Below are positions 34,388 through 42,375 of a DNA stretch of 64,000 nucleotides, in pieces (position 1 is the stretch's first letter; every line of letters begins with the position of its first letter). The translations under genes were made by a program, and so were the position numbers. The notes under the pieces are model-generated. The model saw only the letters and a program-made list of their open reading frames with translations, did no database searches and had not been told where the DNA came from. Source of the DNA: Brevundimonas sp. (GTDB lineage Bacteria > Pseudomonadota > Alphaproteobacteria > Caulobacterales > Caulobacteraceae); the NCBI RefSeq assembly GCF_003248455.1, contig NZ_QFNM01000012.1:1-64000 (forward strand). The letters run 5' to 3'.

Positions 34388-35827
34388 CTATCCCGGCTTG
34401 GCTGGCGCGACCGCGAGAACCGGCATGTCCAGCGTCCGGCCGACCGAGGCCGGGGTGGAAAAGCCCCGCCGCGTGAACACCCGCAAAAGACCCACGCACA
34501 GGGCGGTGAAGGCCGCGAACAGGAAGACGGCCGCCAGCAGCGGGATCTTCAGGCTCTTGCCCGTCGACGGCGGCTGGGCGCGCTCGATGACGGTGACATT
34601 GTCGGCCCCGGCGGCGACCAAGGCGTTGTCGGCCCGGCTCTGGGTCTCGCGTTGCTGAAATTCGCGGATCGAGGCGCTCAGCACCTCGCGATTGCCGGCC
34701 AGGGTGGTGTTTTCGGATTCCAGCGCCGTCAGCCGAGCCTGGCGCGCGCGGATGTCCCCCAGTTGGCGATCCAGCACCGCCAGCCGCGCCGCCAGCGAAT
34801 CGCGTTCGGCCCGGGTGTTGATGCGGTTGGTCTCCAGCTCGGTCCAGACGGGGTTCGGACCGGTGCGCACCTCCTTGGCCCCCACCGCCGTCCCGGTCGC
34901 GACATAGGCTTGAAGCTGGTTGATCCGCGCCTCTATGTCCTTCACCGGCTGGGCGTCAGGCTGATAGCGTGACAGCAGTTGCTCGCGCTCGGTGCGCAGT
35001 TGCAGCACCTGGTCCTGGGCCGAAATATTCAGATCCTGCTGCAGCGCCACTTCGGCCGGCGTGCCCGCCTGCTGCGCCGTCAGGGTGTTCAGCCGCTGGC
35101 TGGTCTGGTTCAACTGGCTCTGGGTCGACATCCGGTCGGCGAAGACGCTCTGATAGGTCGCCGCCAGGGTGGCCTTGGCGGCGGCGAAGTCGCCGATCTG
35201 GTTGGACGCCAGAAAGGTCTCGTAGGCCCGGTCCGCATCGCCCAGCTCGTCCTCGAAGGCGACGCGCTGGCTGGCGATGGCGGGCGTCTTGTCGCGGAAA
35301 ACCTCGCGGCGATAGGCCAGATACTGTTCGATCACGGCGTTCAGCACGCGCGCCGCCCGTTCCGGATCGTCGGCCTTGTAGCTGAGATGGATGACGGCGC
35401 TGCCGGGCGCGGTGGCCACGGTCAGACTGGTCCCGATCACACGCCGCGCCGACGCCTCGGCCTTTTCGGGACCGCCCTTGGGCGCCTCGCCCAGGATGGC
35501 GGCGGGCCCCAAGGCCTCGACCACCTTCTGGCGCACGGCGCCCGATCCCAGGATCGCGGCTTCGGAGTTTGCGACCTCGTCGCCCTGGGGGGCCTGTCCC
35601 CGCTCGGCCGTGCCGACGCGCGGCTGATAGACATATTCCTGGCCCACGCCGGCGAAGACCGAACCCGTGGCGGTGTAGCTCTTCTTCAGGGTCATGGCCG
35701 CCGCCACGCCGATCGCCAGGATGACCGCGAACACCAGGACCATCAGCAGCAGCTCGCGCAGCAACAGGCCGATGACGTCCAGCACGCCGTAGCGCGGTCG
35801 GGTCATGACATAGGCCGAAGGACGCAT
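34388..35827 (-). CDS. hfsA: Polysaccharide co-polymerase HfsA (Wzz/GumC family)
   Basis: A 479-residue inner-membrane chain-length/export protein. Transmembrane segments lie near residues 18-48 (LLRELLLMVLVFAVILAIGV) and near the C-terminus (IPLLAAVFLFAAFTALCVGL), preceded by the proline-rich ERAQPPSTGKSLKIP. The periplasmic part is largely coiled coil (TAERDSLAARLAVLDRQLGD, IRARQARLTALESENTTLAG). The start could be the ATG at 35827 or an in-frame ATG at 35806. It is transcribed with hfsB and divergently from hfsD. Confidence 0.85.
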   Translation of the reverse strand: MRPSAYVMTRPRYGVLDVIGLLLRELLLMVLVFAVILAIGVAAAMTLKKSYTATGSVFAGVGQEYVYQPRVGTAERGQAPQGDEVANSEAAILGSGAVRQKVVEALGPAAILGEAPKGGPEKAEASARRVIGTSLTVATAPGSAVIHLSYKADDPERAARVLNAVIEQYLAYRREVFRDKTPAIASQRVAFEDELGDADRAYETFLASNQIGDFAAAKATLAATYQSVFADRMSTQSQLNQTSQRLNTLTAQQAGTPAEVALQQDLNISAQDQVLQLRTEREQLLSRYQPDAQPVKDIEARINQLQAYVATGTAVGAKEVRTGPNPVWTELETNRINTRAERDSLAARLAVLDRQLGDIRARQARLTALESENTTLAGNREVLSASIREFQQRETQSRADNALVAAGADNVTVIERAQPPSTGKSLKIPLLAAVFLFAAFTALCVGLLRVFTRRGFSTPASVGRTLDMPVLAVAPAKPG

Positions 35828-35884
35828 GGAAGCGGGCCGAATCCCTTGGAAAGGCGTGTTGTCGTCACCCTTCGCCCACCGGCG

Positions 35885-35899
35885 TTAACCGATGATTAC
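35885..35899. promoter_or_regulatory. Candidate CtrA-type box between hfsA and hfsD
   Basis: TTAA-N7-TTAC (TTAACCGATGATTAC) lies in the 123-bp divergent hfsA-hfsD promoter region and matches the Caulobacter CtrA site TTAA-N7-TTAA with one mismatch. CtrA control of holdfast genes is plausible, but short AT-rich matches occur by chance. Confidence 0.4.
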
Positions 35900-35950
35900 C
35901 CATAATCGGCCAGTTTCGATCGACCGATATCCGAGGGCCGACCGATTCCC

Positions 35951-36709
35951 ATGCTGTCCGATCGCCGCCTGTTTCTTCTCGGCCTGGGCTCGGCCTCCCT
36001 CGCGGCTTCGCTGTCGGGCTGCGGCGGCGCCGGCGCCATGCGCGCTCCCGGCGGGATCGCCGGCGGCCCGCATACGATCCAGGGCGGTTTTCCCGGCATC
36101 GGCTTCGCCGACTGGACGGACCGGCAGCCGGAATATCTGCTTTACCCGAGCGACGAGATCGAGGTCGCCACGCCGACAGCGGCGGAATTGACGCGGACGG
36201 TCAGGATCGGCCCAGACGGCCGCATCGCCCTGCCCCTGATCGGCTCGGTCATGGCGGCGGACCGGACCCTGCCCCAGTTGCAGCAGGATCTCGCCGCAGC
36301 CTACGCCTCCCAGCTGATCCGGCCAGTCGTCGAGGTGACGCTGCGCCAAGCCGGACCGATCCGCGTCTGGGTGGACGGCGAGGTCCGCACCCCCGGCGTG
36401 TTCGAAATGGTCGGCGATCTGGACGCCTATCAGGCGATCATCCAGGCGGGCGGTTTCGCCCCGACATCCAGGCCGGACAGCGTGGCCCTGATCCGACGCG
36501 GGCCGGGCGGATCGCGCATGATGCGCGTCGTCGACCTCCGGCCGCGCCGAGGCGAGGTGGTGGCTCTGCGGCGGGGCGACATCCTGTTCGTCCCACGCTC
36601 GACGCTGGGCGAACTGGCGGCCTTCTTCACCCAGGTCCGCGCCGCCATGCCCATCGGCTTCAGCTATTCGATCAACGGATCGAACGGAAACGGCTACGCC
36701 CAGTTCTGA
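35951..36709 (+). CDS. hfsD: Outer-membrane polysaccharide export lipoprotein HfsD (OPX/Wza family)
   Basis: A 252-residue secreted lipoprotein forming the outer-membrane exit pore for holdfast polysaccharide. The signal ends at lipobox SLSGC. The polysaccharide export domain (YLLYPSDEIEVATPTAAELT, IGPDGRIALPLIGSVMA) is followed by an SLBB-like domain (IRVWVDGEVRTPGVFEMVGD, AYQAIIQAGGFAP). It is divergent from hfsA. HfsA, HfsB and HfsD together form the export core. Confidence 0.88.
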   Translation: MLSDRRLFLLGLGSASLAASLSGCGGAGAMRAPGGIAGGPHTIQGGFPGIGFADWTDRQPEYLLYPSDEIEVATPTAAELTRTVRIGPDGRIALPLIGSVMAADRTLPQLQQDLAAAYASQLIRPVVEVTLRQAGPIRVWVDGEVRTPGVFEMVGDLDAYQAIIQAGGFAPTSRPDSVALIRRGPGGSRMMRVVDLRPRRGEVVALRRGDILFVPRSTLGELAAFFTQVRAAMPIGFSYSINGSNGNGYAQF

Positions 36710-36712
36710 GGG

Positions 36713-37018
36713 TCAGGCGACCAGCTGGACCACGCCCTGGTCGATGTAGCGGCGCGCGGCCTTCTGGGCCTCGGCGATCTCCTCGCGCTCCATCTCCATG
36801 CTCATCTCGCGGCGATAGACGCGCGCTTCGATGGAACCCTTCATGGCCGCCAGGTTGAAGATCATATGGGCCGACACCCGGTCCATCGGACAACCGCCCG
36901 ATCCGGCCGAATACATCATGCCCAGTTTGAACAGGTCGTCGCCGGACATGTCCGGCGTCGGCAGCGGCAGCCCCTTGTCCTGGGCCTGCAGATCTTGCGC
37001 CATTTCTTGCGCGTTCAT
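36713..37018 (-). CDS. Small Sel1/TPR-like protein, function unknown
   Basis: A 101-residue soluble protein with one Sel1-like helical repeat (DDLFKLGMMYSAGSGGCPMD, AHMIFNLAAMKGSIEARVYR) and a Met/Glu-rich C-terminal helix (MSMEMEREEIAEAQKAARRY). The ATG at 37018 has a good AGGAG 8 bases upstream; a GTG one codon earlier is also possible. It converges on hfsD with 3 bp between stops. I recognise the repeat type but not a function. Confidence 0.75.
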   Translation of the reverse strand: MNAQEMAQDLQAQDKGLPLPTPDMSGDDLFKLGMMYSAGSGGCPMDRVSAHMIFNLAAMKGSIEARVYRREMSMEMEREEIAEAQKAARRYIDQGVVQLVA

Positions 37019-37210
37019 CACCGTATCTCCTGAACGGGCGCCCTTCTGGGCCCGCCTTGCGAGACGACATCAAATACCGGCGGTTTGAAGTTAGAGTTAA
37101 CGTCGAACGGCGATCGGCGGTGTTTTCAGTAAAGCGAAAATGAATACTGCGGGCGCGATTCACCTTCTGGAAACCCGCCCGCAGGGCTTTGTGAAATCCT
37201 GACGGCGCCA

Positions 37211-37240
37211 TTCAGCGGGCGTTCAGCCGCTGGGACTGAA
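37211..37240 (+). promoter_or_regulatory. TTCAG direct repeat upstream of rcnB-like gene 1
   Basis: TTCAG-N6-TTCAG (37211-37226, 11-bp period) followed by an inverted CTGAA at 37236. An 11-bp direct repeat is the usual layout for OmpR-family regulators. A related repeat occurs before the next gene at 37962. Confidence 0.45.
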
Positions 37241-37302
37241 CGTGATCGTCATTAACGGGTCGATCCGGCGCCTCGTCGGCCGCCCATGAATGGAGCACGA
37301 AG

Positions 37303-37878
37303 ATGAACCGCCTCGCCAAGGCCGCCGTCGTCGCCCTCGCCCTGTCGACCACGGCTGCGCCGATGTTCGCCCAGGCCCAGGATCGCGACCGTCGCGAATA
37401 CCGCCAAGATCGTCGCGACGATCGCCGCGACTTCCGTCAGGAGCGTCGGGATGATCGCACCGACTGGCGCAACGGCCGCTATGACGATCGTCAGAGCTAT
37501 CGTCAGGATCGCCGCGACGACCGCCGCGATTTCCGCGCCGAGCGCCGGGATGACCGCCGCGACTATCGCTGGGACCGCAGCAATCGCGACTGGTGGCGTG
37601 GGCGGGCGGACTTCCGTGGCTACAACGGACCGCGCGCCGGCTACTGGTACGCGCCCAGCTATGGCTACTATCGCGTGGAGCCGCGCTACGCCGGCTATCG
37701 CTGGCGGACCGGCGGCTATCTGCCGAGCCAGTATCGCAGCTACTATGTGCGCGACCCCTATGTGTACGGCCTGCGCCCCGCCCCGCGCGGCTATCGCTAC
37801 GTCCACGCCGGCGGCGATATCCTGCTGATCGCGGTCGCCACCGGCCTCATCGCCAGCGTGCTTTCCGGCGTCTATTGA
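37303..37878 (+). CDS. RcnB-family periplasmic protein
   Basis: A 191-residue exported protein with a signal peptide ending APMFAQAQ. A highly charged Arg/Asp-rich region follows (DRDRREYRQDRRDDRRDFRQ and related units to about residue 95), then an aromatic RcnB-like domain (GYWYAPSYGYYRVEPRYAGY, RWRTGGYLPSQYRSYYV) and a hydrophobic C-terminal segment. E. coli RcnB is linked to Ni/Co homeostasis; alphaproteobacterial members with these extensions are poorly characterised. The next gene is a paralogue. Confidence 0.85.
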   Translation: MNRLAKAAVVALALSTTAAPMFAQAQDRDRREYRQDRRDDRRDFRQERRDDRTDWRNGRYDDRQSYRQDRRDDRRDFRAERRDDRRDYRWDRSNRDWWRGRADFRGYNGPRAGYWYAPSYGYYRVEPRYAGYRWRTGGYLPSQYRSYYVRDPYVYGLRPAPRGYRYVHAGGDILLIAVATGLIASVLSGVY

Positions 37879-37961
37879 GTCGCAGGAATCGCGCTCGCCG
37901 ACTCCGCAGCTTCGCCTGCGGGGTCGTGTCGTTTTGCGCAGGCTCTTGATTGAAAACGATG

Positions 37962-37977
37962 TTCAGCCTGGGTTCAT
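37962..37977 (+). promoter_or_regulatory. TTCAG/TTCAT direct repeat upstream of rcnB-like gene 2
   Basis: TTCAG-N6-TTCAT with the same 11-bp period as the repeat at 37211, and at a similar distance from its gene start (about 60 bp; 76 bp for the first). The shared placement suggests one regulator controls both RcnB-like genes. Confidence 0.4.
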
Positions 37978-38037
37978 CGCCACGAACGCATCGTCGTCTC
38001 AAGCCGCCGGAGAACCGGCGTGCAGGAACCGTAAGAC

Positions 38038-39051
38038 ATGAAACGCCTTTTGACGGCTTTCACCGCCATCGCCGCCCTATCCGCCCCCCTGGCCGCCCCG
38101 CTGCAAGCCCTGGCTCAGGACGCGGCGGAACAGCCCGCCCCGCGTCGCGAGCGGCCGTCCCGCGGCGCCGACCGTCCTGAACGTCCGGCCATGACGCGCG
38201 ACACCCAGCCTCGCTTCGAACGCCCCGCCCGACCGGACGGCGGCGCGCAACGCCCCGAACGTCCATCCGGCGGCTGGAGCCGGCCCGACCAGCCCGGGGC
38301 GGACGGCCCGCGTCCCCAGCGGCCCGAAGGCGGATCGAACCGGCCCGACCGTCCGAACGCCGGCCAGCGACCGGACCGGCCGGAAGGCGGCTGGAACCGC
38401 CCGGACCGCCCCAACGGCGGCCAACGGCCCGACCGGCCCGGCAATAGCTGGAACCGCCCCGACCGACCGGACGCCGGCGGCCAGAGACCCGACCGCCCCG
38501 GCGCCGGCTGGAACCGCCCGGACCGCCCCGACGGCGGCCAACGGCCCGACCGTCCCGGCAATAGCTGGAACCGTCCAGACCGGCCTGGCGCCGGCGGCCA
38601 GAGACCCGACCGCCCCGGCAGTGGTTGGAATCGCCCGGATCGTCCCGGTTCGGGGTGGAACAACGGCCGCGACCGCGATCGGCAGCGGCAGGAGTTCCGC
38701 CGGCGCTTCAACGCCGACCAATGGCGGCGCGACTTCTATCGCAGCCACCGCGCCGACTGGTGGAGGAACGACAATCGCTTCCGGGGCTATTCCGGCGTCC
38801 GCATCGGCTTCTACTTCGCGCCGGGCTGGGGCTACTATAGCGTCCCCCGCTCCTACTGGGGCCGCACCTGGTCGGTCGGCCAGTATCTGCCCGACGTCTT
38901 CTGGCGTTATCAGCTGAACGACTGGCGCACCTATGGCCTGGGCTATCCGCCTGAGGGCACGCGCTGGGTGTCGGTCGACAACAACCTCTATCTGATCGAC
39001 GAATACGACGGCTATATCATCGATGTCGTCCGCGACGCCTGGCGCTGGTAG
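38038..39051 (+). CDS. RcnB-family protein with long Arg/Pro/Asp/Gly repeat region
   Basis: A 337-residue exported protein. The signal peptide (AALSAPLAAPLQALA) is followed by about 160 residues of low-complexity RPDRP-Gly-Trp-Asn repeats, then an RcnB-like domain of about 115 residues (RRRFNADQWRRDFYRSHRAD, GYSGVRIGFYFAPGWGYYSV, YWGRTWSVGQYLPD) and a DUF-like tail (NNLYLIDEYDGYIIDVVRDA). It follows the other RcnB-like gene by 159 bp in the same direction. The repeats are likely disordered and may bind envelope polymers or metal; this is inference. Confidence 0.85.
   Translation: MKRLLTAFTAIAALSAPLAAPLQALAQDAAEQPAPRRERPSRGADRPERPAMTRDTQPRFERPARPDGGAQRPERPSGGWSRPDQPGADGPRPQRPEGGSNRPDRPNAGQRPDRPEGGWNRPDRPNGGQRPDRPGNSWNRPDRPDAGGQRPDRPGAGWNRPDRPDGGQRPDRPGNSWNRPDRPGAGGQRPDRPGSGWNRPDRPGSGWNNGRDRDRQRQEFRRRFNADQWRRDFYRSHRADWWRNDNRFRGYSGVRIGFYFAPGWGYYSVPRSYWGRTWSVGQYLPDVFWRYQLNDWRTYGLGYPPEGTRWVSVDNNLYLIDEYDGYIIDVVRDAWRW
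38331..38665 (+). repeat. In-frame tandem repeats encoding RPDRP units
   Basis: A GC-rich stretch encodes alternating QRPDRP and WNRPDRP units with a composite period of about 20-21 codons. Two copies of the longer block, from GGQRPDRPGNSWNRPDRP onward, are nearly identical in DNA. This makes the region prone to copy-number change. Confidence 0.85.
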
Positions 39052-39062
39052 CCAAGAACGCG

Positions 39063-39094
39063 AAGGTCCCGGAGAACGCTCTCCGGGGCCTTTG
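39063..39094 (+). terminator. Rho-independent terminator after the RcnB-like gene
   Basis: The stem AAGGTCCCGGAGA / CTCTCCGGGGCCTTT with an ACG loop ends in a short T-run. Confidence 0.75.
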
Positions 39095-39179
39095 TTCATT
39101 GAGACGTGTCGCTCAAGCAGCGAGCGACCGCGTCGCGAGCGTTAGCGACCCCGCCGGGGGCCGCGGCCCAAGTGCAAGC

Positions 39180-39209
39180 CTGAGATCAAAGCCCCAGCTT
39201 TGATCTCAG
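39180..39209. repeat. Perfect hairpin spanning the gatB stop codon
   Basis: CTGAGATCAAAGC and its complement (13-bp arms, 4-base loop) include the last gatB codons and the stop. No T-run follows, so termination is uncertain; it could also stabilise the mRNA 3' end. Confidence 0.7.
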
Positions 39210-40688
39210 AATGTCGTTGACGGCGGCGGGATTGGCCTTGCCGCCCGTGGCCTTCATGACCTGGCCGACGAACCAGCCGATGGCCTGGGGCTTTTCGGCG
39301 ACCGCAGCGGCCTTGTCCGGGTTGGCGGCGATGATCTCGTCCACCGCCTTCTCGATGGCGCCGGTGTCCGTGACCTGTTTCAGGCCGTGCTTCTCGACCA
39401 CTTCGGCCGGCGATCCTTCGCCGTTCCAGACATGATCGAACACTTGCTTGGCGATCTTGGACGAGATGACGTTCGTCTCGATCAGTTCGACCAGCTGCGC
39501 CAGATGGGCGGCGGGCAGCGGGTTCTCGCTGAAGTCCTTGTGATCCGCAGCCAGACGGGCGGAAACCTCGTTCGTGACCCAGTTCGACACCAGCTTGGCG
39601 TCCCGGCCCTTCGCGGCCGCCTCGAAATAGTCCGCCTTTGCTTGTTCGGAGATCAGCACGATGGCGTCGTATTGCGACAGGCCATAGTCGGCCATCAGCC
39701 GCTTGCGCTTGTCGTCCGGCAGTTCAGGCAGAGACGCCCTGATCTCGGCGATCCAGGCCTCTTCCAGGTCCAGCGGCAGTAGGTCGGGGTCGGGGAAGTA
39801 GCGATAGTCTTGCGCCTCTTCCTTGGAGCGCATCGAGCGCGTCTCGCCTTTGGTCGGATCGAACAGGCGGGTCTCCTGCACGATCGAACCGCCGTCCTCC
39901 AGAATCTCGATCTGGCGGCGCGCCTCATACTGGATCGCTTGAGAAATGAAGCGGAAGCTGTTGACGTTCTTGATCTCGCAGCGCGTGCCCAGATAGCCGA
40001 AGTCGCCCGACTGCTTGAACTTGTCGTAGTTCCCGGCGCGGCAGACCGACACGTTCACATCGGCGCGCAGATTGCCCTTCTCCATGTCGCCGTCGCAGGT
40101 GCCCAGATAGATCAGGATGGTCCTGATCTTCTTCACATAGGCCACCGCCTCTTCCGGGGTGCGAAGGTCGGGGCGCGAGACGATCTCCATCAGCGCCGTG
40201 CCAGCCCGGTTCAGATCGACATAGGACTCCGTCGGCGACAGGTCGTGGATCAGCTTGCCCGCATCCTGTTCCAGGTGCAGCCGCTCGATGCCCACGTTGA
40301 AGAACCCGCCGTCGTCGGCCTCCACCTCGACCACGCCCTCGCCCACGATGGGGTAGTAGAGCTGGCTGATCTGATAGCCGGTCGGCAGGTCCGGATAGAA
40401 GTAATTCTTGCGGTCGAACTGGCTGCGGCGGTTGATCTGCGCGCGCAGTCCCAGGCCCGTCTTCACCGCCTGTTCGACGCAATGCTTGTTCAGCGTCGGC
40501 AACATGCCGGGGAAGCCCGCATCCACCAGCGACACCTGCTCGTTCGGCCCCGCGCCGAAGCCGACGGCGGCCCCGGAAAACAGCTTGGCCTTGGAAGCCA
40601 CCTGGGCGTGGATTTCCAGCCCCATGACGATTTCCCAATCGCCGGTGCGGCCCTTGATCGTTTTGGCGTTCGAAACAGTGTCGGTCAT
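39186..40688 (-). CDS. gatB: Asp-tRNA(Asn)/Glu-tRNA(Gln) amidotransferase subunit B
   Basis: A 500-residue kinase/tRNA-binding subunit of GatCAB, which converts Glu-tRNA(Gln) or Asp-tRNA(Asn) to the amidated form. Recognisable segments are WEIVMGLEIHAQVASKAKLF, YFYPDLPTGYQISQLYYPIV, KGNLRADVNVSVC and RCEIKNVNSFRFISQAI in the cradle domain. The C-terminal YqeY-like tail is AIGWFVGQVMKATGGKANPA. It is separated from gatA-gatC by the alcohol/aldehyde dehydrogenase cluster. Confidence 0.97.
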   Translation of the reverse strand: MTDTVSNAKTIKGRTGDWEIVMGLEIHAQVASKAKLFSGAAVGFGAGPNEQVSLVDAGFPGMLPTLNKHCVEQAVKTGLGLRAQINRRSQFDRKNYFYPDLPTGYQISQLYYPIVGEGVVEVEADDGGFFNVGIERLHLEQDAGKLIHDLSPTESYVDLNRAGTALMEIVSRPDLRTPEEAVAYVKKIRTILIYLGTCDGDMEKGNLRADVNVSVCRAGNYDKFKQSGDFGYLGTRCEIKNVNSFRFISQAIQYEARRQIEILEDGGSIVQETRLFDPTKGETRSMRSKEEAQDYRYFPDPDLLPLDLEEAWIAEIRASLPELPDDKRKRLMADYGLSQYDAIVLISEQAKADYFEAAAKGRDAKLVSNWVTNEVSARLAADHKDFSENPLPAAHLAQLVELIETNVISSKIAKQVFDHVWNGEGSPAEVVEKHGLKQVTDTGAIEKAVDEIIAANPDKAAAVAEKPQAIGWFVGQVMKATGGKANPAAVNDILRSKLGL

Positions 40689-40784
40689 GCGCCCGTCCTA
40701 GCGCCCTCGTCGGCGGCGAGAAAGGGGGCTGTCTTGATGATGTCGCGAAAGCCGCTCAACTTGCGCTTCCCAATGGAGATTTCG

Positions 40785-41126
40785 ATGACCAAGACCCTGT
40801 TCGCCGCCGCTGCGGCCTCCCTGCTGTTGGCCGGCGTCGCCTCGGCCCAGACCGCGCCGGCCCCCGCCCCGACTCAGGCTCCCGCGCCTGACCACGCCCA
40901 TCACGACGCCCGCCCGACGATCGACAGCACCATCGAGGCGCTGGTTGCCGATCCCGCGACCAAGGCGGTGCTGGACAAGCACCTGCCCGGCCTCGACCGT
41001 CACCCCGCCTACGCCCAGTTTAAGGGCATGACCCTGCGTCAGGTCGCCCCCTTTTCTCAGGGCCACATCACCGACGCCAAGATCGCCGCCATCGACACCG
41101 ACCTGAAGGCCATACCGGCCGCCTGA
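40785..41126 (+). CDS. Small secreted protein, function unknown
   Basis: A 113-residue exported protein: signal peptide (LFAAAAASLLLAGVASAQ), a Pro/Ala/His-rich linker (PAPDHAHHDAR) and a compact helical domain (IEALVADPATKAVLDKHLPG, KGMTLRQVAPFSQGHITDAK). Similar small periplasmic proteins are, as I recall, common in sphingomonads and Caulobacterales without known function. The ATG at 40785 has GGAG 7 bases upstream; the upstream extension of the frame lacks a ribosome site and signal peptide. It is divergent from gatB. Confidence 0.8.
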   Translation: MTKTLFAAAAASLLLAGVASAQTAPAPAPTQAPAPDHAHHDARPTIDSTIEALVADPATKAVLDKHLPGLDRHPAYAQFKGMTLRQVAPFSQGHITDAKIAAIDTDLKAIPAA

Positions 41127-41147
41127 TCCCGCATCGGACAGGGGAAA

Positions 41148-41178
41148 GGGGCGGCCTGATCACCCGGCCGCCCCCTCT
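41148..41178. terminator. Terminator between convergent genes
   Basis: A 9-bp GC stem (GGGGCGGCC / GGCCGCCCC) with a 9-base loop followed by CTCT lies between the secreted protein and the alcohol dehydrogenase. Confidence 0.55.
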
Positions 41179-41194
41179 CATCGCCGGGCGTCGA

Positions 41195-42226
41195 TCAGTT
41201 GATGTTCATCACGATCCGGCCCTCGATCTGACCCTTGTGCATCCGCTGAAAGATGTCGTTGATGTTCTCCAGCGGCTCGACCGAGACGGTCGCCCGTACC
41301 TTCTCGTCGGCGGCGAACTGCAGCGCCTCCTGCAGATCCAGCCGCGTGCCGACGATGGAGCCGCGCACCGTCGTTCCGTTAAGGACCATGTCGAAGATCG
41401 ACAGCGGGAAGTCGCCGGGCGGCAGGCCGTTCAGGGCGACGGTCGCCCCGCGCGCCGTCATGTTGACCGCCTGTTCGAACGCCTTGGGCGAAACAGCCGT
41501 GACCAGAACCCCTTGCGCGCCGCCGTCCGTCTGGGCCTTGATTTCGGCGGCGGGGTCATTGGAGGTCTTGGCGTTGACCGTCACGGTCGCGCCCAGCCGC
41601 CGGGCCAGGTCCAGCTTGGCGTCGTCCACGTCCACGGCGGCGACATTCATCCCCATGGCCTTGGCGTATTGCACCGCCACATGGCCCAGGCCGCCGATGC
41701 CCGAGATCACCACCCAGTCGCCGGGCTTGGTCTCGGTCATCTTTAGCCCCTTGTAGACCGTCACCCCCGCGCACAGGATCGGGGCGATGTCGTTGAAGCT
41801 GACGTTGGCCGGCAGATGGCCGACATAGTTCGGATCGGCGATGGCGTATTCGGCGAAGCCGCCATTGACCGAATAGCCAGTGTTCTCCTGCTCGTGGCAC
41901 AGGGTCTCCCAACCGCCCAGACAATGTTTGCAGTGGCCACAGGACGAATACAGCCAGGGGATGCCGACGCGATCCCCTTCTTTGACCAGCTTGACCCCGG
42001 CGCCCACCGCCGAGACATAGCCGACGCCTTCGTGGCCCGGAATGAAGGGCGGGTTGGGCTTTACGGGCCAGTCGCCCTCGGCGGCGTGCAGGTCGGTGTG
42101 ACAGACGCCGGAGGCCTCGATCTTGACCTGAACCTGGCCGGGTCCGGGCTCGGGCACGGCGACTTCCTCGATGGTCAGCGGCTTGCCGAATTCGCGCACG
42201 ACGGCGGCCTTCATGGTCTTGGGCAT
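41195..42226 (-). CDS. adhP: Zinc-dependent alcohol dehydrogenase, AdhP-type
   Basis: A 343-residue NAD-dependent medium-chain dehydrogenase oxidising ethanol-like primary alcohols. Catalytic zinc ligands appear in GVCHTDLHAAEGDWP and PGHEGVGYV; the structural zinc site is SCGHCKHCLGGWETLCHEQ. The Rossmann motif is ISGIGGLGHVAVQYAKAMG. It lies 149 bp after the aldehyde dehydrogenase on the same strand. The two would convert an alcohol to an acid via the aldehyde. Confidence 0.95.
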   Translation of the reverse strand: MPKTMKAAVVREFGKPLTIEEVAVPEPGPGQVQVKIEASGVCHTDLHAAEGDWPVKPNPPFIPGHEGVGYVSAVGAGVKLVKEGDRVGIPWLYSSCGHCKHCLGGWETLCHEQENTGYSVNGGFAEYAIADPNYVGHLPANVSFNDIAPILCAGVTVYKGLKMTETKPGDWVVISGIGGLGHVAVQYAKAMGMNVAAVDVDDAKLDLARRLGATVTVNAKTSNDPAAEIKAQTDGGAQGVLVTAVSPKAFEQAVNMTARGATVALNGLPPGDFPLSIFDMVLNGTTVRGSIVGTRLDLQEALQFAADEKVRATVSVEPLENINDIFQRMHKGQIEGRIVMNIN

Positions 42227-42375
42227 CGGACGTCCTCCTCGGTTCTGGGGAAGGCGGCGGACAGATCGAAAGCAGGAAATCGGCCTGTCCGCCGCTCAGT
42301 CTCGCGCGCTGTGGGAGTGGTTTCGGCGCGCAGTCGCAGGATGGCCGGCCGACGACCGGCCATCCTTGATCTAGG

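Noticed and set aside
38331..38665. Possible CRISPR array or intergenic tandem repeat
   Set aside because: The repeats are in frame within a secreted RcnB-like protein and encode a regular RPDRP pattern.
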